From: Trichosphaerium sp. ATCC 40318
Lineage: Eukaryota; Discosea; Flabellinia; Trichosidae
DNA: 64,000 nucleotides
Assembly: GCA_038496445.1 (NCBI GenBank)
Contig: JALMLS010000466.1
Span: 1 to 64,000 of the forward strand
Direction: 5' to 3'
The notes beneath the pieces are model-generated. The model was not told the origin of the DNA and searched no databases. It saw nothing but the letters and a program-made list of their open reading frames with translations. Of the stretch, positions 34,798-45,346 are shown in pieces (within the stretch, counting starts at the first letter, position 1; every line of letters starts with the position of its first letter). Made by a program: the position numbers and the translations under genes.

Positions 34798-35400
34798 TTA
34801 GTCAGATAGAACTCTTAGAACGCGAGCAGTGACAAGGCGTCCTGCAACATCTAACTGCCTAGAATAGTTGTTTCGAAGAGGTAATGTACACGCTGCGCAT
34901 TTGAAAGTTTGAGCGTTTACATCCACTGCTGCGGTAGGTATGCCCAAGTAAGAGTACTATAACAAGAACATGTTAAGAAAAAATAAAGTAAAGAAGTATC
35001 TAGATAGTACGTTCTTGAGGTAATCAGTATTCCTAATTTCGCCAGTTGTTGATATGGATATACAAGCTGTATGAGTTAAAGTGCAATCGGTTTTATGCAG
35101 AAAATCGAAAATGATCAGCCATGAATAGTTGTCGCTGGCTTTCTCTTTTAAAGCATTTTCGAGCTCAGAAACACGTGATGATAGATAAGGTTTTAATCAT
35201 TCCGCTTAACCTTCTTATTAATTCGCCGTTATCCACAGGTATTTTAGTTAATGTCAAAGAAAATGACTCTATCCTACCACATGCTTTAGGCTGCACTTGA
35301 ACACTAAACTAGCACCCTAGAAGTCATGTATCAGTTAATGTAAACGTATGTTCCCCAATACCTGCTGCTCAAGACATAGGATAGCTTCAGAGACAGCCAT
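34798..35400 (-). CDS. hypothetical protein with a probable one-base frameshift
   Basis: I do not recognise this gene. MAVSEAILCLEQQ is joined across an intron (GTATTGGG..GTGCTAG) to FSVQVQPKACGRIESFSLTL and TKIPVDNGELIRRLSGMIK. About 35195-35200 the frame must shift by one base at an A run to give PYLSSRVSELENALKEKAS, DNYSWLIIFDFLHKTDC and STTGEIRNTDYLKN. A last intron (GTACTATC..TTATAG) leads to YSYLGIPTAAVDVNAQTFKC, then LPLRNNYSRQLDVAGRLVT and stop. The exons look protein-like on both sides of the shift. It may be a sequencing error, an unusual intron or an early pseudogene. It lies just downstream of a clear Ras pseudogene. Confidence 0.5.
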
Positions 35401-35649
35401 TCAGCTAATAGAGCACATTCAACGATCTGTTTCACTCTCAATTGTTCCAGTGTCAAAACGGTTACCATACTGAAGGCAATACACACGCACGTTCGTTTAA
35501 CCACGGATCAAAAGCTTCAGCTATTTCTGCCATATCTACACGAGTACACTTGAGGAACTGTCCTTCGAAGTACAACTTAACCCGTTACCTTACATGACCT
35601 CATAGTGATGCTGTTTTCAGTACATCACTTACAATTTCATGCCGTTCCA

Positions 35650-36308
35650 GTACTCGATAAACAGTCCGATGATTATACTTCTGTGCAAGTCCACTTGTAA
35701 ATCTGACCAGGGAACAATCTGACAAAACTTGCTCACAAATGAGTAGCATTTTATAACTATGCTCTATGAGAATACACTTTTTGTGCTCTTTACAGAACGA
35801 TTGACTGACACGTTACTGGTAAGCTGACTTGATTACTTCCAGGTTAAGTTGACTCACTCTATTTCCGTACTTATGAACCTCATTGCTAAATCTTGTGATC
35901 ACTTCGAATGACAGTCTATCTGTAGTGATGTACATTAAAATAAAGCCTTCACTGTATCGCAAATACTAAGAGGGCTTAGTTAGAGTTCACTCCCCTCTTA
36001 AACATTAGTTACCGAGTCACGCATGCCATAATACTCTTATTGTGTTGCTATGTCAAAAATTTCAAGTTTTGAACGTTGCTCATCTATGGTGAGATACTTT
36101 TGATAGCTTAACACGTGAGTCAGCGTTGGAGTTTGCAACTCTTTTTTTAGAACATTTTAAGTATAAAAAAAGGCTACATTCGTACCAATCTTCTAAGGTT
36201 GGATCGTATCTAGAAATATGTTTTTGTCGAATTGTATTATAGTCACTGATTTCCCCACACCCACATCCCCAGTACGAGTATTTTATACTCTTTTTCTTCA
36301 CCTGCCAT
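35650..36308 (-). pseudogene. decayed Ras-family small GTPase
   Basis: Pieces of a Ras protein appear in the right order but in different frames. MAGEEKEYKILVLG is followed, one frame over, by the P-loop DVGVGKS. A third frame has the switch I region HISRYDPTLEDWYE. After an intron-like gap come LEIFDIATQ, a TAA, and EYYGMRDSV with another stop. GFILMYITTDRLSFEVITRF follows in another frame. The switch II region (family DTAGQEEYSAMRD) therefore has both substitutions and a stop in place of Glu. At least two frameshifts and two stops make it non-functional. The 3' part near 35660-35720 (SDCSLVRFTSGLAQKYN) may be the remains of the later NKxDL region. Confidence 0.8.
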
Positions 36309-36640
36309 AAGATGGAGCCCTTATTTAACGTTTTAGCTTTAACAGTATTGGTTAACTGAAATCTATGTCACGTGGCTATTGCAACGTTTTCTTGGACCTT
36401 ATGTAATGTACTTTCTCGTACTACTTTCCTCGTCTCTGTACTTACCTTGTAACGCCTTAATACTATCAGTTGATACCGCTATATTAATTGCCGTTCTTCT
36501 GCATTACATAATAAGATGTGACAGTTTTTTGTCCAGTATTTTAATAGCTTTGACCGTTTCCGTTACTTTTTTGTTTTTGCGATTTTCTTTTGTTCCCAGT
36601 TCATCTTTGACTTTATACCGAACTTGACAACTCTTCCATC
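36309..36640. other. intergenic region
   Basis: This separates the Ras pseudogene from the SAM gene. A plus-strand open frame at 36406-36627 (MYFLVLLSSSLYLPCNALIL and on) is very hydrophobic. It could be a tiny membrane protein but is more likely chance in T-rich promoter DNA. Confidence 0.35.
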
Positions 36641-39290
36641 ATGGCTGACACGGTACGATAGCATAATATTTGATAAAGTAGACGACAATCATCTCGCTGA
36701 CACACAGTCACTACCAAAGAATCTACGACCACTTCCCGCTTTACCTACGGGAGCAAGACCCCTCGGTGCATTGATTTTCACTCTACACTCACTCACGTGC
36801 GTGTAGGGAGGCAATTCGACAAGAGGCCGAAGCCAAAAGCACCGGGAGGGTCAAAACGCGGCGTATACCTCGAGTTTATAGTCGCTAAAACTTTTTTTTG
36901 GCTCACGTGATTTTCTTATTTAGACACCTATTGGCAAACTTTCTGAAGAGCAAGTTGTAGAATGGCTAGAGAAACAAGTTGGTTATGCACAGTACACGCA
37001 GTTATTTAGGTACACTTTTTTCTCTTTGCGTTATGTTTTCTTTGTTTGCGCCTGTACTTATAAGTTCGAAGAGAAAATGACATTGATGGCTCAGTTCTCG
37101 AGACTCTCAATGAGGAAGACCTCGAAAAACTCGGTATTTCAAGTCTTGGACACCGTAAAAAGCTTGCCAAGGCTATACAGGTACGTTAAAGAGCGATAAA
37201 CGTCGTGTAGCAAAAAGTGTGTTAATTTTTTTCGCGCACGTTTTCCGAAACGTCTCAATCTGCCTCCTATATTTTATTTTGAAGTTTATCACTAACTTGA
37301 TCAGAACTACGTGCCTGTACCTGCTAAAAAAAGCGCTGCGCGTGTGAATCCAACACCAAGGAGTACACCAACAAAACAAGAAGGTCCTTCCTCTCCAAGT
37401 TATAAAAAAGCACCTAAAGCAGTAGTGGGCGGCGCACCAGCAGAAACGGTTCGTGCTAGATTTATTTTTTGAAGAAATTAATGGATTTTTTTGTGTGTTG
37501 ATCCTGGGAAGTATTTAATATCTTTAGGATGAAGAAGAACGTCTAAGAAAACTACGTGAGGAAAATGAGGCCAAGAGTAAAGCAAGGCTCGCATTTATGA
37601 ACAAGGTAAGTACTAATTTTAGTAATTTTTTTAAAATACTTACTATTATTAGAGCAAGCCATCTCCTGTTAAAAAATCAGCATCTGTACCAGCCTCCCTG
37701 CAGCTAAATCATCACCATCAAAATTCGCTCCTGTACCAAGCGCTATGGCTGCTTCTGATGATTCATGGCAAAACAAAGTATGCACACAACTGTTTTTCCA
37801 TTGTGATCTCATCTAATCACGTGCAAAGGCCCGTAATATGAGTGGACTAAGCGGTGGAAATAGTGGAGGTGGACTCAGCAGAAGTGCTGGCAGAGCACCA
37901 GAGACAGAGCAAGAACGATTGCGGTATGTTCTCAATATGGTAGTCAAATACTCATGTTGTTTCTTTGCTTAGACGTCTTCAACAAGAAAATATTGCAAAA
38001 CAAGCTAACAAACTTGGATTCATGCGTGGATCAAAAGGAAGTGATTCTAGCTCTAGTTCACCAGCTGTACGTTTTTTTTTTTCACAAATAATTTACAAAA
38101 CGTATTTTGCGTTTGTATATTCACTATGGGTATTTAGAATTGGAGAGATGATGAGAAGAAGCGTGTTGTAAGTTTTTTTATTCGTTTTTTTTCAAAAAAC
38201 CCCACGTGATTTAATGTTGTTCTAGCTCGCTATGGAGATGCGCGAAAGGCAAGATCGTATGCAATCCGGAAGAGGGCAACAAAGGTGTGTATCCTGCTCT
38301 AAACAATATCTAACCATTTACAATAGTTATATGTCAGTAAAGGTTCCACTTTCAGAATCTGTAAAATCAGCGCTACAAAACTTTGGCGCCGGCAACAACT
38401 TTGTCGGCATGGTGCGTTTCTTTTAATATTTGCTATTCGTACGATTATATTATTAATAATATTTAAGGTACTCAATGAGGGTGGTGAGGAAGTAAACTCT
38501 GGATTTGTGGGCAGAGTTTCAACATCGCACGTGATTTTTATTTTTTTATTTTTCGTAATTGATTAAACGTTGTTTAACTTTTCTTGTAGTGAACTTTCAA
38601 GCAAGCTTAATGCAAATACACCAAGCTTTGGTATCCTTGATTTTAGTCATACCACCCAAACAGGTCAAAGACGTAATGCCAATGGTAAGAAAGACAATCA
38701 GACAAAAATGCCTGTTTTAATATACGTTTAGTGTTCATTTATTGCTGTCCTGCTGCCGCCCCAAAGAATCTTCGCATGGTTTATGCTACAGCAAAGACCT
38801 CAGTAATACGCCAAATTGAGGCTTTGGGTGTCAGAGTAGAGAAATCGGTAAGCATCGCATATTTTTTTATTCCCTCATTGTTACCTTATTTTTGTACGTC
38901 TTACTTACATTTTCGTCTAGGTTGAAGTAGCTGCACCAAAGGATTTGACTGACAAATTACTAACCGAAGAGCTGTATTTCTCTGGAGGTATGATCATTAT
39001 GTCGAGACTACACGACACGGAGTGTTTAGTTTTTTTTTTTTTTGCTGTTTTTTTAAGCACGTGTCTTACAACTTCTTTGTTTAGAAAAAGCATACTCTGG
39101 TTTCAAAACACCTGAATTCGATAGACATTATATTAAAAACCCACATCCTCTTTTCGGATCAAAGAGACGAGGAGTTGAAAACAAGGTCGTCCTAGCTCCA
39201 GCAGAAGCGTACGTCGATACACTTTCATTATACGCACGTGCTACCCTTTAACCACTATTTAGATACGGAAGCTCTACTCATAACCAGTAA
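36641..39290 (+). CDS. SAM domain plus ADF/cofilin-like domain protein
   Basis: MADT is spliced to SLPKNLRPLPALPTGARPLG and a basic linker KRPKPKAPGGSKRG. A SAM domain follows: TPIGKLSEEQVVEWLEKQVG, YAQYTQLF, ENDIDGSVLETLNEEDLEKL, GISSLGHRKKLAKAIQ. The centre is a disordered Ser/Pro/Lys and coiled region (DEEERLRKLREENEAKSKAR, RLQQENIAKQANKLGFMRG). The C-terminal part resembles an actin-depolymerising-factor fold: VPLSESVKSALQNFG, SFGILDFSHTTQ, PKNLRMVYATAKTSVIRQIE, EVAAPKDLTDKLLTEELYF. The end is GSSTHNQ. Around 14 short introns are needed, several containing CACGTG. A role linking a scaffold to actin is inferred. SAM is secure; ADF-H is probable. Confidence 0.7.
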
Positions 39291-39461
39291 ATACGCTTAG
39301 AATTACATAAACCGTTTGATACGTAAAGAACAGCGTTGGCTATTGAATAATTAAAAAAAAAGATATTAATAAACAAAAAGTACTTCATTTTATTGTTTTA
39401 TTTCTTATTCCCTTTTGTACACGTCCCTGCACTGTTTCTTGGGTACAGTTCATTATTTGCT

Positions 39462-40695
39462 TCAAATATTTTCAGTAAACCATGAGGGATAGTCTTCACG
39501 GAGTTTGAGGATCCTTGGCGACGGAAAGTTGTGATCATTGTAAACTTTACCTTTTTTTCTATTTTAAGTCAGTTTCAGAGTAAAAAACTTATCGTTCACC
39601 TCATATAGAAGGGAGCCAGTATACCTCCAACCATTGCACAAATTGTATCCGAGTCTCCTCCTTGATAAGCTATTGTGAATAGTGTCCCTTCAAAGTCCTC
39701 AAAACCGTGTGCAGCAGACCAAACAACAAATGGAATCTACATGCATTTAGTAGCCATTCCTAGCTTTCTAAAAGATTGTGTACAGTATCATAGCATGTGA
39801 TGTTCTTTCCATTTCCTAGAGTTTTTGAAGCACACTTAAAGTCTCCTGGAGGTAGATTTAAAGACTTGGTGATTACATCCTTTATTCTACTTTTGTTGAT
39901 TTGTTTTAAAACAAGTGAAATAAACTCGCTAGGTGTTGGTGCTTTTCGCATTCTTGTAGCAATTGCAGTTGCTACAGCAACTATGATGGCGCCTTCAACA
40001 CCCTCTATTACATATTAGGAATATATTCCTTGTATAAGCATACAATGTGTGATACCTGGATGAGTGTGCGTAATGATTGTTGCGGCTTTTGTGTGAGAAA
40101 TAACTTGTTTAAGATCATTTGAGAAGTAAGCACCAATTGGTGCTACTTTCATGCCAGCGCCATTGCCATAAGACCCTTGATTACCAAAAAGACTGCTAGA
40201 TTTCTTATACCATCCTTGACCCTGTGTAAAATAGGGTCAGTGAACAGCAATTATCTATTTCTTCATACATTTGTTTCTCGGAGGCTTGGAAGAAGTTTAC
40301 ACATGCCTGTTGCATATGCACGTGATTTATCAAAATGTTCACCAAAGCTTCCAGCAAGTTCGTTTTGACATGATGTTATACCTCCATTCTTTAGTAACAT
40401 CTCTACAACTGAAAAAGCCATGTTCGAATCATCTGTCCACCTCATTGTTTTTGCTAAGATATTTTTAACTGTATGTACTCTTAAACATGGTCATTGCTTA
40501 CTCTCAGGAAATGGTTGAGAGTTGTCTTTAATGATATCTAGTAGTTTATCTTTGTTTTGGCTTGCCCAGTATCCCAAGGCATCTCCGACCTAAATTAGGT
40601 TGTTTGTACATTTCTTATTCTTTTTAATCATCATGTCGTACTGACAGTCCAGCTAAGGACATTAGCGCATTTTGAACACTTTCGTAGTGTGCCAT
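39462..40695 (-). CDS. ADP-ribosylglycohydrolase (ARH/DraG family)
   Basis: These Mg-dependent hydrolases remove ADP-ribose from proteins or small molecules. MAHYESVQNALM opens the protein, then LAGLSVGDALGYWASQNKDK (family G-x-x-x-G-D-A-x-G). MRWTDDSNMAFSVVEMLLKN carries the metal-binding W-T-D-D motif. GQGWYKKSSSLFGNQGSYGN and GMKVAPIGAYF match the N-G-A-x-M-R-x-x-P-I region, although the usual Arg is Lys here. The C-terminal metal motif is TIAYQGGDSDTICAMVGGIL, which has GGDxDT intact. The final exon is VYNDHNFPSPRILKL to WFTENI. About eight exons. A broken fragment of a second copy lies at about 42110-42300. Confidence 0.85.
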
Positions 40696-40938
40696 TTGTT
40701 GTAATAAGAAATAATGTAAGGTACTTGTGTATTCGCAAAACTGATTTTTCACAGAACTTGGCAAACAACAGTTATTTAATTTGATAAAAACGAAATGAGA
40801 TTATCGTGTACAATCATTTACTTCCTTTGTTATGATTGCCTTAAAGTGATATTTCGTTGACTGATACGATCTTGGATTCTTGGTTTATTTTTACAAGTAG
40901 TAAAACTGTTTCTGCGAAACGTGTTTATCACTTCGAAT

Positions 40939-41773
40939 TTATCCCTTGGCTTGGCGTTGGTGATGCTTCTTTATCACGTGTTTGCCAACTACACCATCTT
41001 TCCCAAACTTATAGGTAGGAAGCAATACACCGAACTCTGCTAAACCTTCAGCGAGGAACGCGTACAAAGCTAAAAGCGATGCTACTAAACCAAAGAAACC
41101 GCTTGCTCTTGTTACACCGCTTCTCTTTGTCCAAGCGTTGACAGAATCGAGTACAAGCTTGATAAGAACAACACTTAATGTTAGTACCAGCAACCCACTG
41201 CCGTGAGGATTAGCACACGCCAAGATGATTAAAATGAGAACGAGGAGTGTTAATGTGACGTAGTAGAATCCAAGTTCAAACTCGTCTGGGTCTACAACTG
41301 CTGTGACTGGCTCTAAAAGTTGTATGTCTCCCTTTGATATGCCTATGGCTACCCAGTGAAATCCAAAAACAAGGAAAATTGTAGCTGCGAGCGTGTTCCC
41401 GTGATGAAAGTCTTTGAGTCCTCCAATGACCTGTAAAACGCCTCCAAATACTGTAAGTAGCAACCATATCGTGTTGTGTTTTGCTTCAGGGCGAAAAAGC
41501 TCTACAAGCGATATAGTGTTCACTGCAAGGTAGAAACCACCAAGTCCAAGCAATCCTACATTTTTGTTAGCATTTTATTCTACACGTGTAGACGTTATTG
41601 TGTAAAGGTTTGTTGTGATGCCTTTACCACAATTGACACGTGCCTGCGTTACCTTCCCTGTACCCATACTCTGATGGAAATAGAGGTTGTCTTGTGGTGG
41701 TTGGTATTATAGCGGCCTTACTGGTAGTCTGTTTTTGGCCTATTGGAGTCATTCTTGTGCCTGTTTGACTCAT
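40939..41773 (-). CDS. GPR1/FUN34/YaaH family membrane transporter, copy 1
   Basis: This family has six membrane helices and moves acetate, succinate or ammonium. Exon 1 is MSQTGTRMTPIGQKQTTSKA and on to SEYGYREG, joined across an intron (GTAACGCAGG..AATGTAG) to LLGLGGFYLAVNTISLVELF. Helices include TIWLLLTVFGGVLQVIGGLK, FHHGNTLAATIFLVFGFHWV (the family's G-N-x-L..T-x-F motif), VTLTLLVLILIILACA and FFGLVASLLALYAFLAEGLA. The C-terminus is basic and ends HQRQAKG. It is nearly identical to the gene at 42466-43307. Tandem duplication is recent, since silent differences are few. Confidence 0.8.
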
Positions 41774-42109
41774 TGTGCAATTGTTGCGTTATGTACCAAT
41801 TGTATGAGAAAAGAACTGAAACGGCGCGTGTTTTCTGGAAATCTCATAAAAAACCGATTCACACTCACTGAATACTGTATATATTACGTTACCACGCGTA
41901 GAGAAGTGTATTGGCATACAATGTAGTCGCACCGCTTTTTGTTTTTCTAAATTCAAACATAAAAATAATACAATGACGTCGTACCTCTTGCACAACGTCA
42001 AAGTACACTACTTTCAAGTCGTATCGGGCAAAATTGGGTATTTGAAACTCATCAAGTTCAATTTTCTTACATCTCTTACTTTCCGTTAGCACTCCTTCCG
42101 GTCTAAGTT
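41774..42109. repeat. duplicated 5' flank of transporter copy 1
   Basis: This matches 43308-43640 upstream of copy 2 over most of its length, for example the stretches near 41800-41900 versus 43335-43440 and 42030-42090 versus 43585-43640. It is the upstream part of the tandem duplication unit. Confidence 0.65.
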
Positions 42110-42300
42110 AGCACATTCCAGGCTGAGATATTTATCCTTGCTAAGTATCATAACACGTGATATGACGTTCCATTTCCTAGAGTTTTCTAAGCACTTAAAG
42201 TCTCCTGGAGGTAGATTTAAAGACTTGGTGATTGCAGTCTTTATTCTACGATAAACTGATTTGGTGTGACTTATCAAAATGTTCACTAAAGCTCCCAGTA
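42110..42300 (-). pseudogene. ADP-ribosylglycohydrolase fragment
   Basis: The stretch at about 42165-42260 is nearly identical to 39807-39900 of the intact gene. It encodes AITKSLNLPPGDFKCLENS where the parent has VITKSLNLPPGDFKCASKT. It is abutted by a second piece (about 42270-42300) matching 40325-40360, which is normally some 430 bases away. An internal deletion therefore joined two exons. It has no start, and the frame is broken. Confidence 0.8.
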
Positions 42301-42465
42301 CATATTGTGAGGAAATTCGAAAATCTTGCTCTATGTTAACCTCATGTGTTGAAACTCAATGCATTCTAAGTTTGCGGGATGTCTAGCAATGGCGCTAGTA
42401 AGAGCACGTGAACAACTTGGTCAAAAATATCTAATCATTTTTTTATTTCTACTTTACAACGTTCG

Positions 42466-43307
42466 TCAGTGGCTACCAGTGCTGCCTTTGGATTGGCGTT
42501 GGTGATTCTTCTTTACCACGTGTTTCCCAACAACACCATCTTTCCCAAACTTATAGGTAGGTAGCAATATACCGAACTCTGCTAAACCTTCAGCAAGGAA
42601 CGCGTACAAAGCTAAAAGCGATGCTACTAAACCAAAGAAACCGCTTGCTCTTGTTACACCACTCCTCTTTGTCCAAGCGTTGACAGAGTCGAGTACAAGC
42701 TTGATAAGAACAACACTTAATGTTAGTACCAGCAACCCACTTCCCTGAGGATTAGCACATGCCAAGATGATTAAAATGAGAACGAGGAGTGTTAATGTGA
42801 CGTAGTAGAAGCCAAGTTCAAACTCGTCTGGGTCTACGACTGCTGTGACTGGCTCTAAAAGTTGTATGTCTCCCTTTGATATGCCTATAGCTACCCAGTG
42901 AAATCCAAAAACAAGGAAAATTGTAGCTGCGAGCGTGTTCCCGTGATGAAAGTCTTTAATACCTCCAATGATCTGTAAAAAGCCTCCAAATACTGTAAGT
43001 AGCAACCATATCGTGTTGTGTTTTGCTTCAGGGCGAAAAAGTTCTACAAGCGATATAGTGTTCACTGCAAGGTAGAAACCACCAAGTCCAAGCAATCCTT
43101 ACATTTTTGTTAACATTTGTTCTACACGTTTTTTGTGTACAAGGTTGTTTACGCTTTTGTACAACATTCACACGTACCTGCGTTACCCTCCCTGTACCCA
43201 TACTCTGATGGAAATAGAGGTTGTCTTGTGGTTGTTGGTGATACGTCGGCTTTAATGGTAGTCTGCTGTTGGCCTACGGTTGTCATTCTTGTGCCTATTT
43301 CACTCAT
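42466..43307 (-). CDS. GPR1/FUN34/YaaH family membrane transporter, copy 2
   Basis: The near-identical partner of the gene at 40939. The start is MSEIGTRMTTVGQQQTTIKA, with an intron after SEYGYREG, then LLGLGGFYLAVNTISLVELF. The membrane part differs by only a few residues (GGFLQIIGGIK versus GGVLQVIGGLK; FGILLPTYKF versus FGVLLPTYKF). The first exon differs more than the helices, and the C-terminus is longer (SKGSTGSH). Selection or gene conversion on the membrane domain is possible. The substrate is unknown. Confidence 0.8.
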
Positions 43308-44029
43308 TGTGCAAGTGTTGTGTTGTGTTCTAATTGTATGAGAAAAGAACTGAAACGGCGTGAGTTTTCCGGAAATCTCATAAAAAAAAAACCCCCGATT
43401 CACAGTAAATGAGTCGATATATTACGTTATCACGCGTAGAGAAATGTATTGGCATACAATGTAGTTGTACCGTTTTTGGGGGTTTTTTTTTTTGACAAAA
43501 AGTACAAAAATAATACAACCGCGTCGTACTACTGGTACAACGTTAAAATACACTTTCAAGCTGTATTGGGCGAAATGGGTATTTGAAACTCATCAAGTTC
43601 AACTTTCTTACATTTCTTACTTTCCGTTAGCACTCTCCCCGGTCTTTAGGCGAGTATTCTCGCCTAGAATATTTATCCTTGTTGTACCTTCATTTCAGCA
43701 GGAGGGTTTGAGCTGATACGCGTGACATGGTGAGTAATTTAAAAACTAATCCTGAAGTCTCCGTTAAGAAAATAGGCCTCTTTTGATAAACGTCAGTCTG
43801 GTTGTTTAAAAAAGTCACGTGTACTGCTACGCAACTTTTAAGCACTGTACTAACTGCGCGAAGGTAAAATTCTACTTGTTAACAGCGTATTGGTAAATAT
43901 CAAAACACCAACCAGTACTTACTGTTTTAGCGTTTTATTTTGTGTTTTGGTTGTTTTTTTTTTAAGTCACGTGACACACATTTTGAAAATCTCGTACGAG
44001 CTTTTATGTAACCTTGTGACATCTGATCT
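43308..44029. other. intergenic region, partly duplicated
   Basis: The first about 380 bases duplicate the 41774-42109 flank. The rest is the promoter side of the secreted protein and carries CACGTG near 43815 and GTCACGTGAC near 43968. Confidence 0.5.
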
Positions 44030-45112
44030 ATGAAATTACGACTCTTATTATTATGCATAACGTGTTTTATATCGACTATAATGGCTCTAAGTGAGTAGTT
44101 AATACCTCCTATTTCTATATCGCTAATTATCGTGCTAAATTACCCATAAGGTCCGGATGACGAAGGTAGATGCACATTAATGTTAATGGCTGGTAGTGTA
44201 GATTTTTTTTCGCAAGCAGAGACAACCGGACCTAATGTGCCTAAATTTATTGTTGGTGATGATTCAGATGAAACGCCTTCGTATCGCTTTATAAATGCTA
44301 ACATTGAGTTGACCTTTGATATGGACACTACAGAAGCGTCTTATGCTATGCGTGTATTTATTCCTGGCTTCATGCAGGAGATAAGGATCTCTTGCCAGTT
44401 CGACGAGCCGACGCGCTTATCAAGTATGTTATTTAACCTAACCTTTATTCTGTGTTTTTTTTTCTTTTTTTTTTTTTTGCTTGATATCACGTGATGTGTT
44501 ATTAAAAAATATCTAGATGCAACTTTAGATTCGTATAATATAACAGGACAACCATATATCGAATTCTCAAGCACAGATTTCACGTGCGTGTCACTAACTT
44601 GTAAAATAATTTTAGTTAAAGTAAGATACTAGTTTAGACGTACCACGATTAGAAGGACTTGATACAGGCGATTATTTTATGGTTACCGTAGCATTGGAAT
44701 GTCCGGAGCCTCCAACTCCACAGACGAAACCTCCAACTACTCAACCTCCAACCACTCCACCTCCAAGCCAAGATACCGATGCGACAGCACCTCCTTTCCC
44801 TACAGATCCACCAACAATCATTCCTGTGGCGCCTACGGATGACCCTGGCAATGCGGAAAGCTGTTGTATATCAGCTTATTTCGATGATAACGATGAGTGT
44901 TTGTATGTACATTATTCATTAAAAAAGCTAACGCGATTCTTTGTAGGTGCGAAAAGTTTCCTTGCTATCAAGTTGGCAACAAAATGTGGGATTGTCAGAC
45001 AAACGGCGAACGATGTTGGCCAGTTTATGGTATGGGTTTAGAAGCTCATGCTGTTGGTCGTGTAGGCGCTTTTCGAGATGGAAAGACATGTCTTTGTCCA
45101 ATTTCACTGTAA
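44030..45112 (+). CDS. secreted protein with Pro/Thr-rich linker and Cys-rich C-terminus
   Basis: MKLRLLLLCITCFISTIMAL is a signal peptide. After a first intron, DDEGRCTLMLMAGSVDFFSQ and IVGDDSDETPSYRFINANIE lead into a beta-rich domain (LTFDMDTTEASYAMRVFIPG). After two further introns comes a mucin-like linker, PPTPQTKPPTTQPPTTPPPS, probably O-glycosylated. A compact C-terminal module has about nine Cys (ESCCISAYF, CEKFPCYQVGNKMWDCQ, ERCWPVYGMGLE, KTCLCPISL). I do not recognise either domain. The architecture suggests an extracellular or cell-wall protein. There is no GPI-like hydrophobic end. Confidence 0.65.
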
Positions 45113-45346
45113 TTATATTAAAACAAACCAACCAGAAAGAAAAAATAAGCAAAACCTTGTACAAGTTTTTTCGTTGAAAAAAACCGCCCCGTACTATCAC
45201 GCTTGAGCGGAAAAAAAAATACGCATTCGTTTAGCTCTAAAAAATCCCTAATCAAATTCAGACATATTCTAGAACAAAGATTTGTGCAGATAGAAATCAC
45301 AAAATGCTACATTTGATACAAAAGCAATTTTCAGGATTTATTTTTT

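Noticed and set aside
35650-36308. In-frame TAA codons inside Ras-like sequence as a sign of a reassigned stop codon.
   Set aside because: CDC34 ends in TAA, eIF2-alpha in TAG and U1-70K in TGA at the expected places, and the Ras pieces also need frameshifts, so it is a pseudogene under the standard code.
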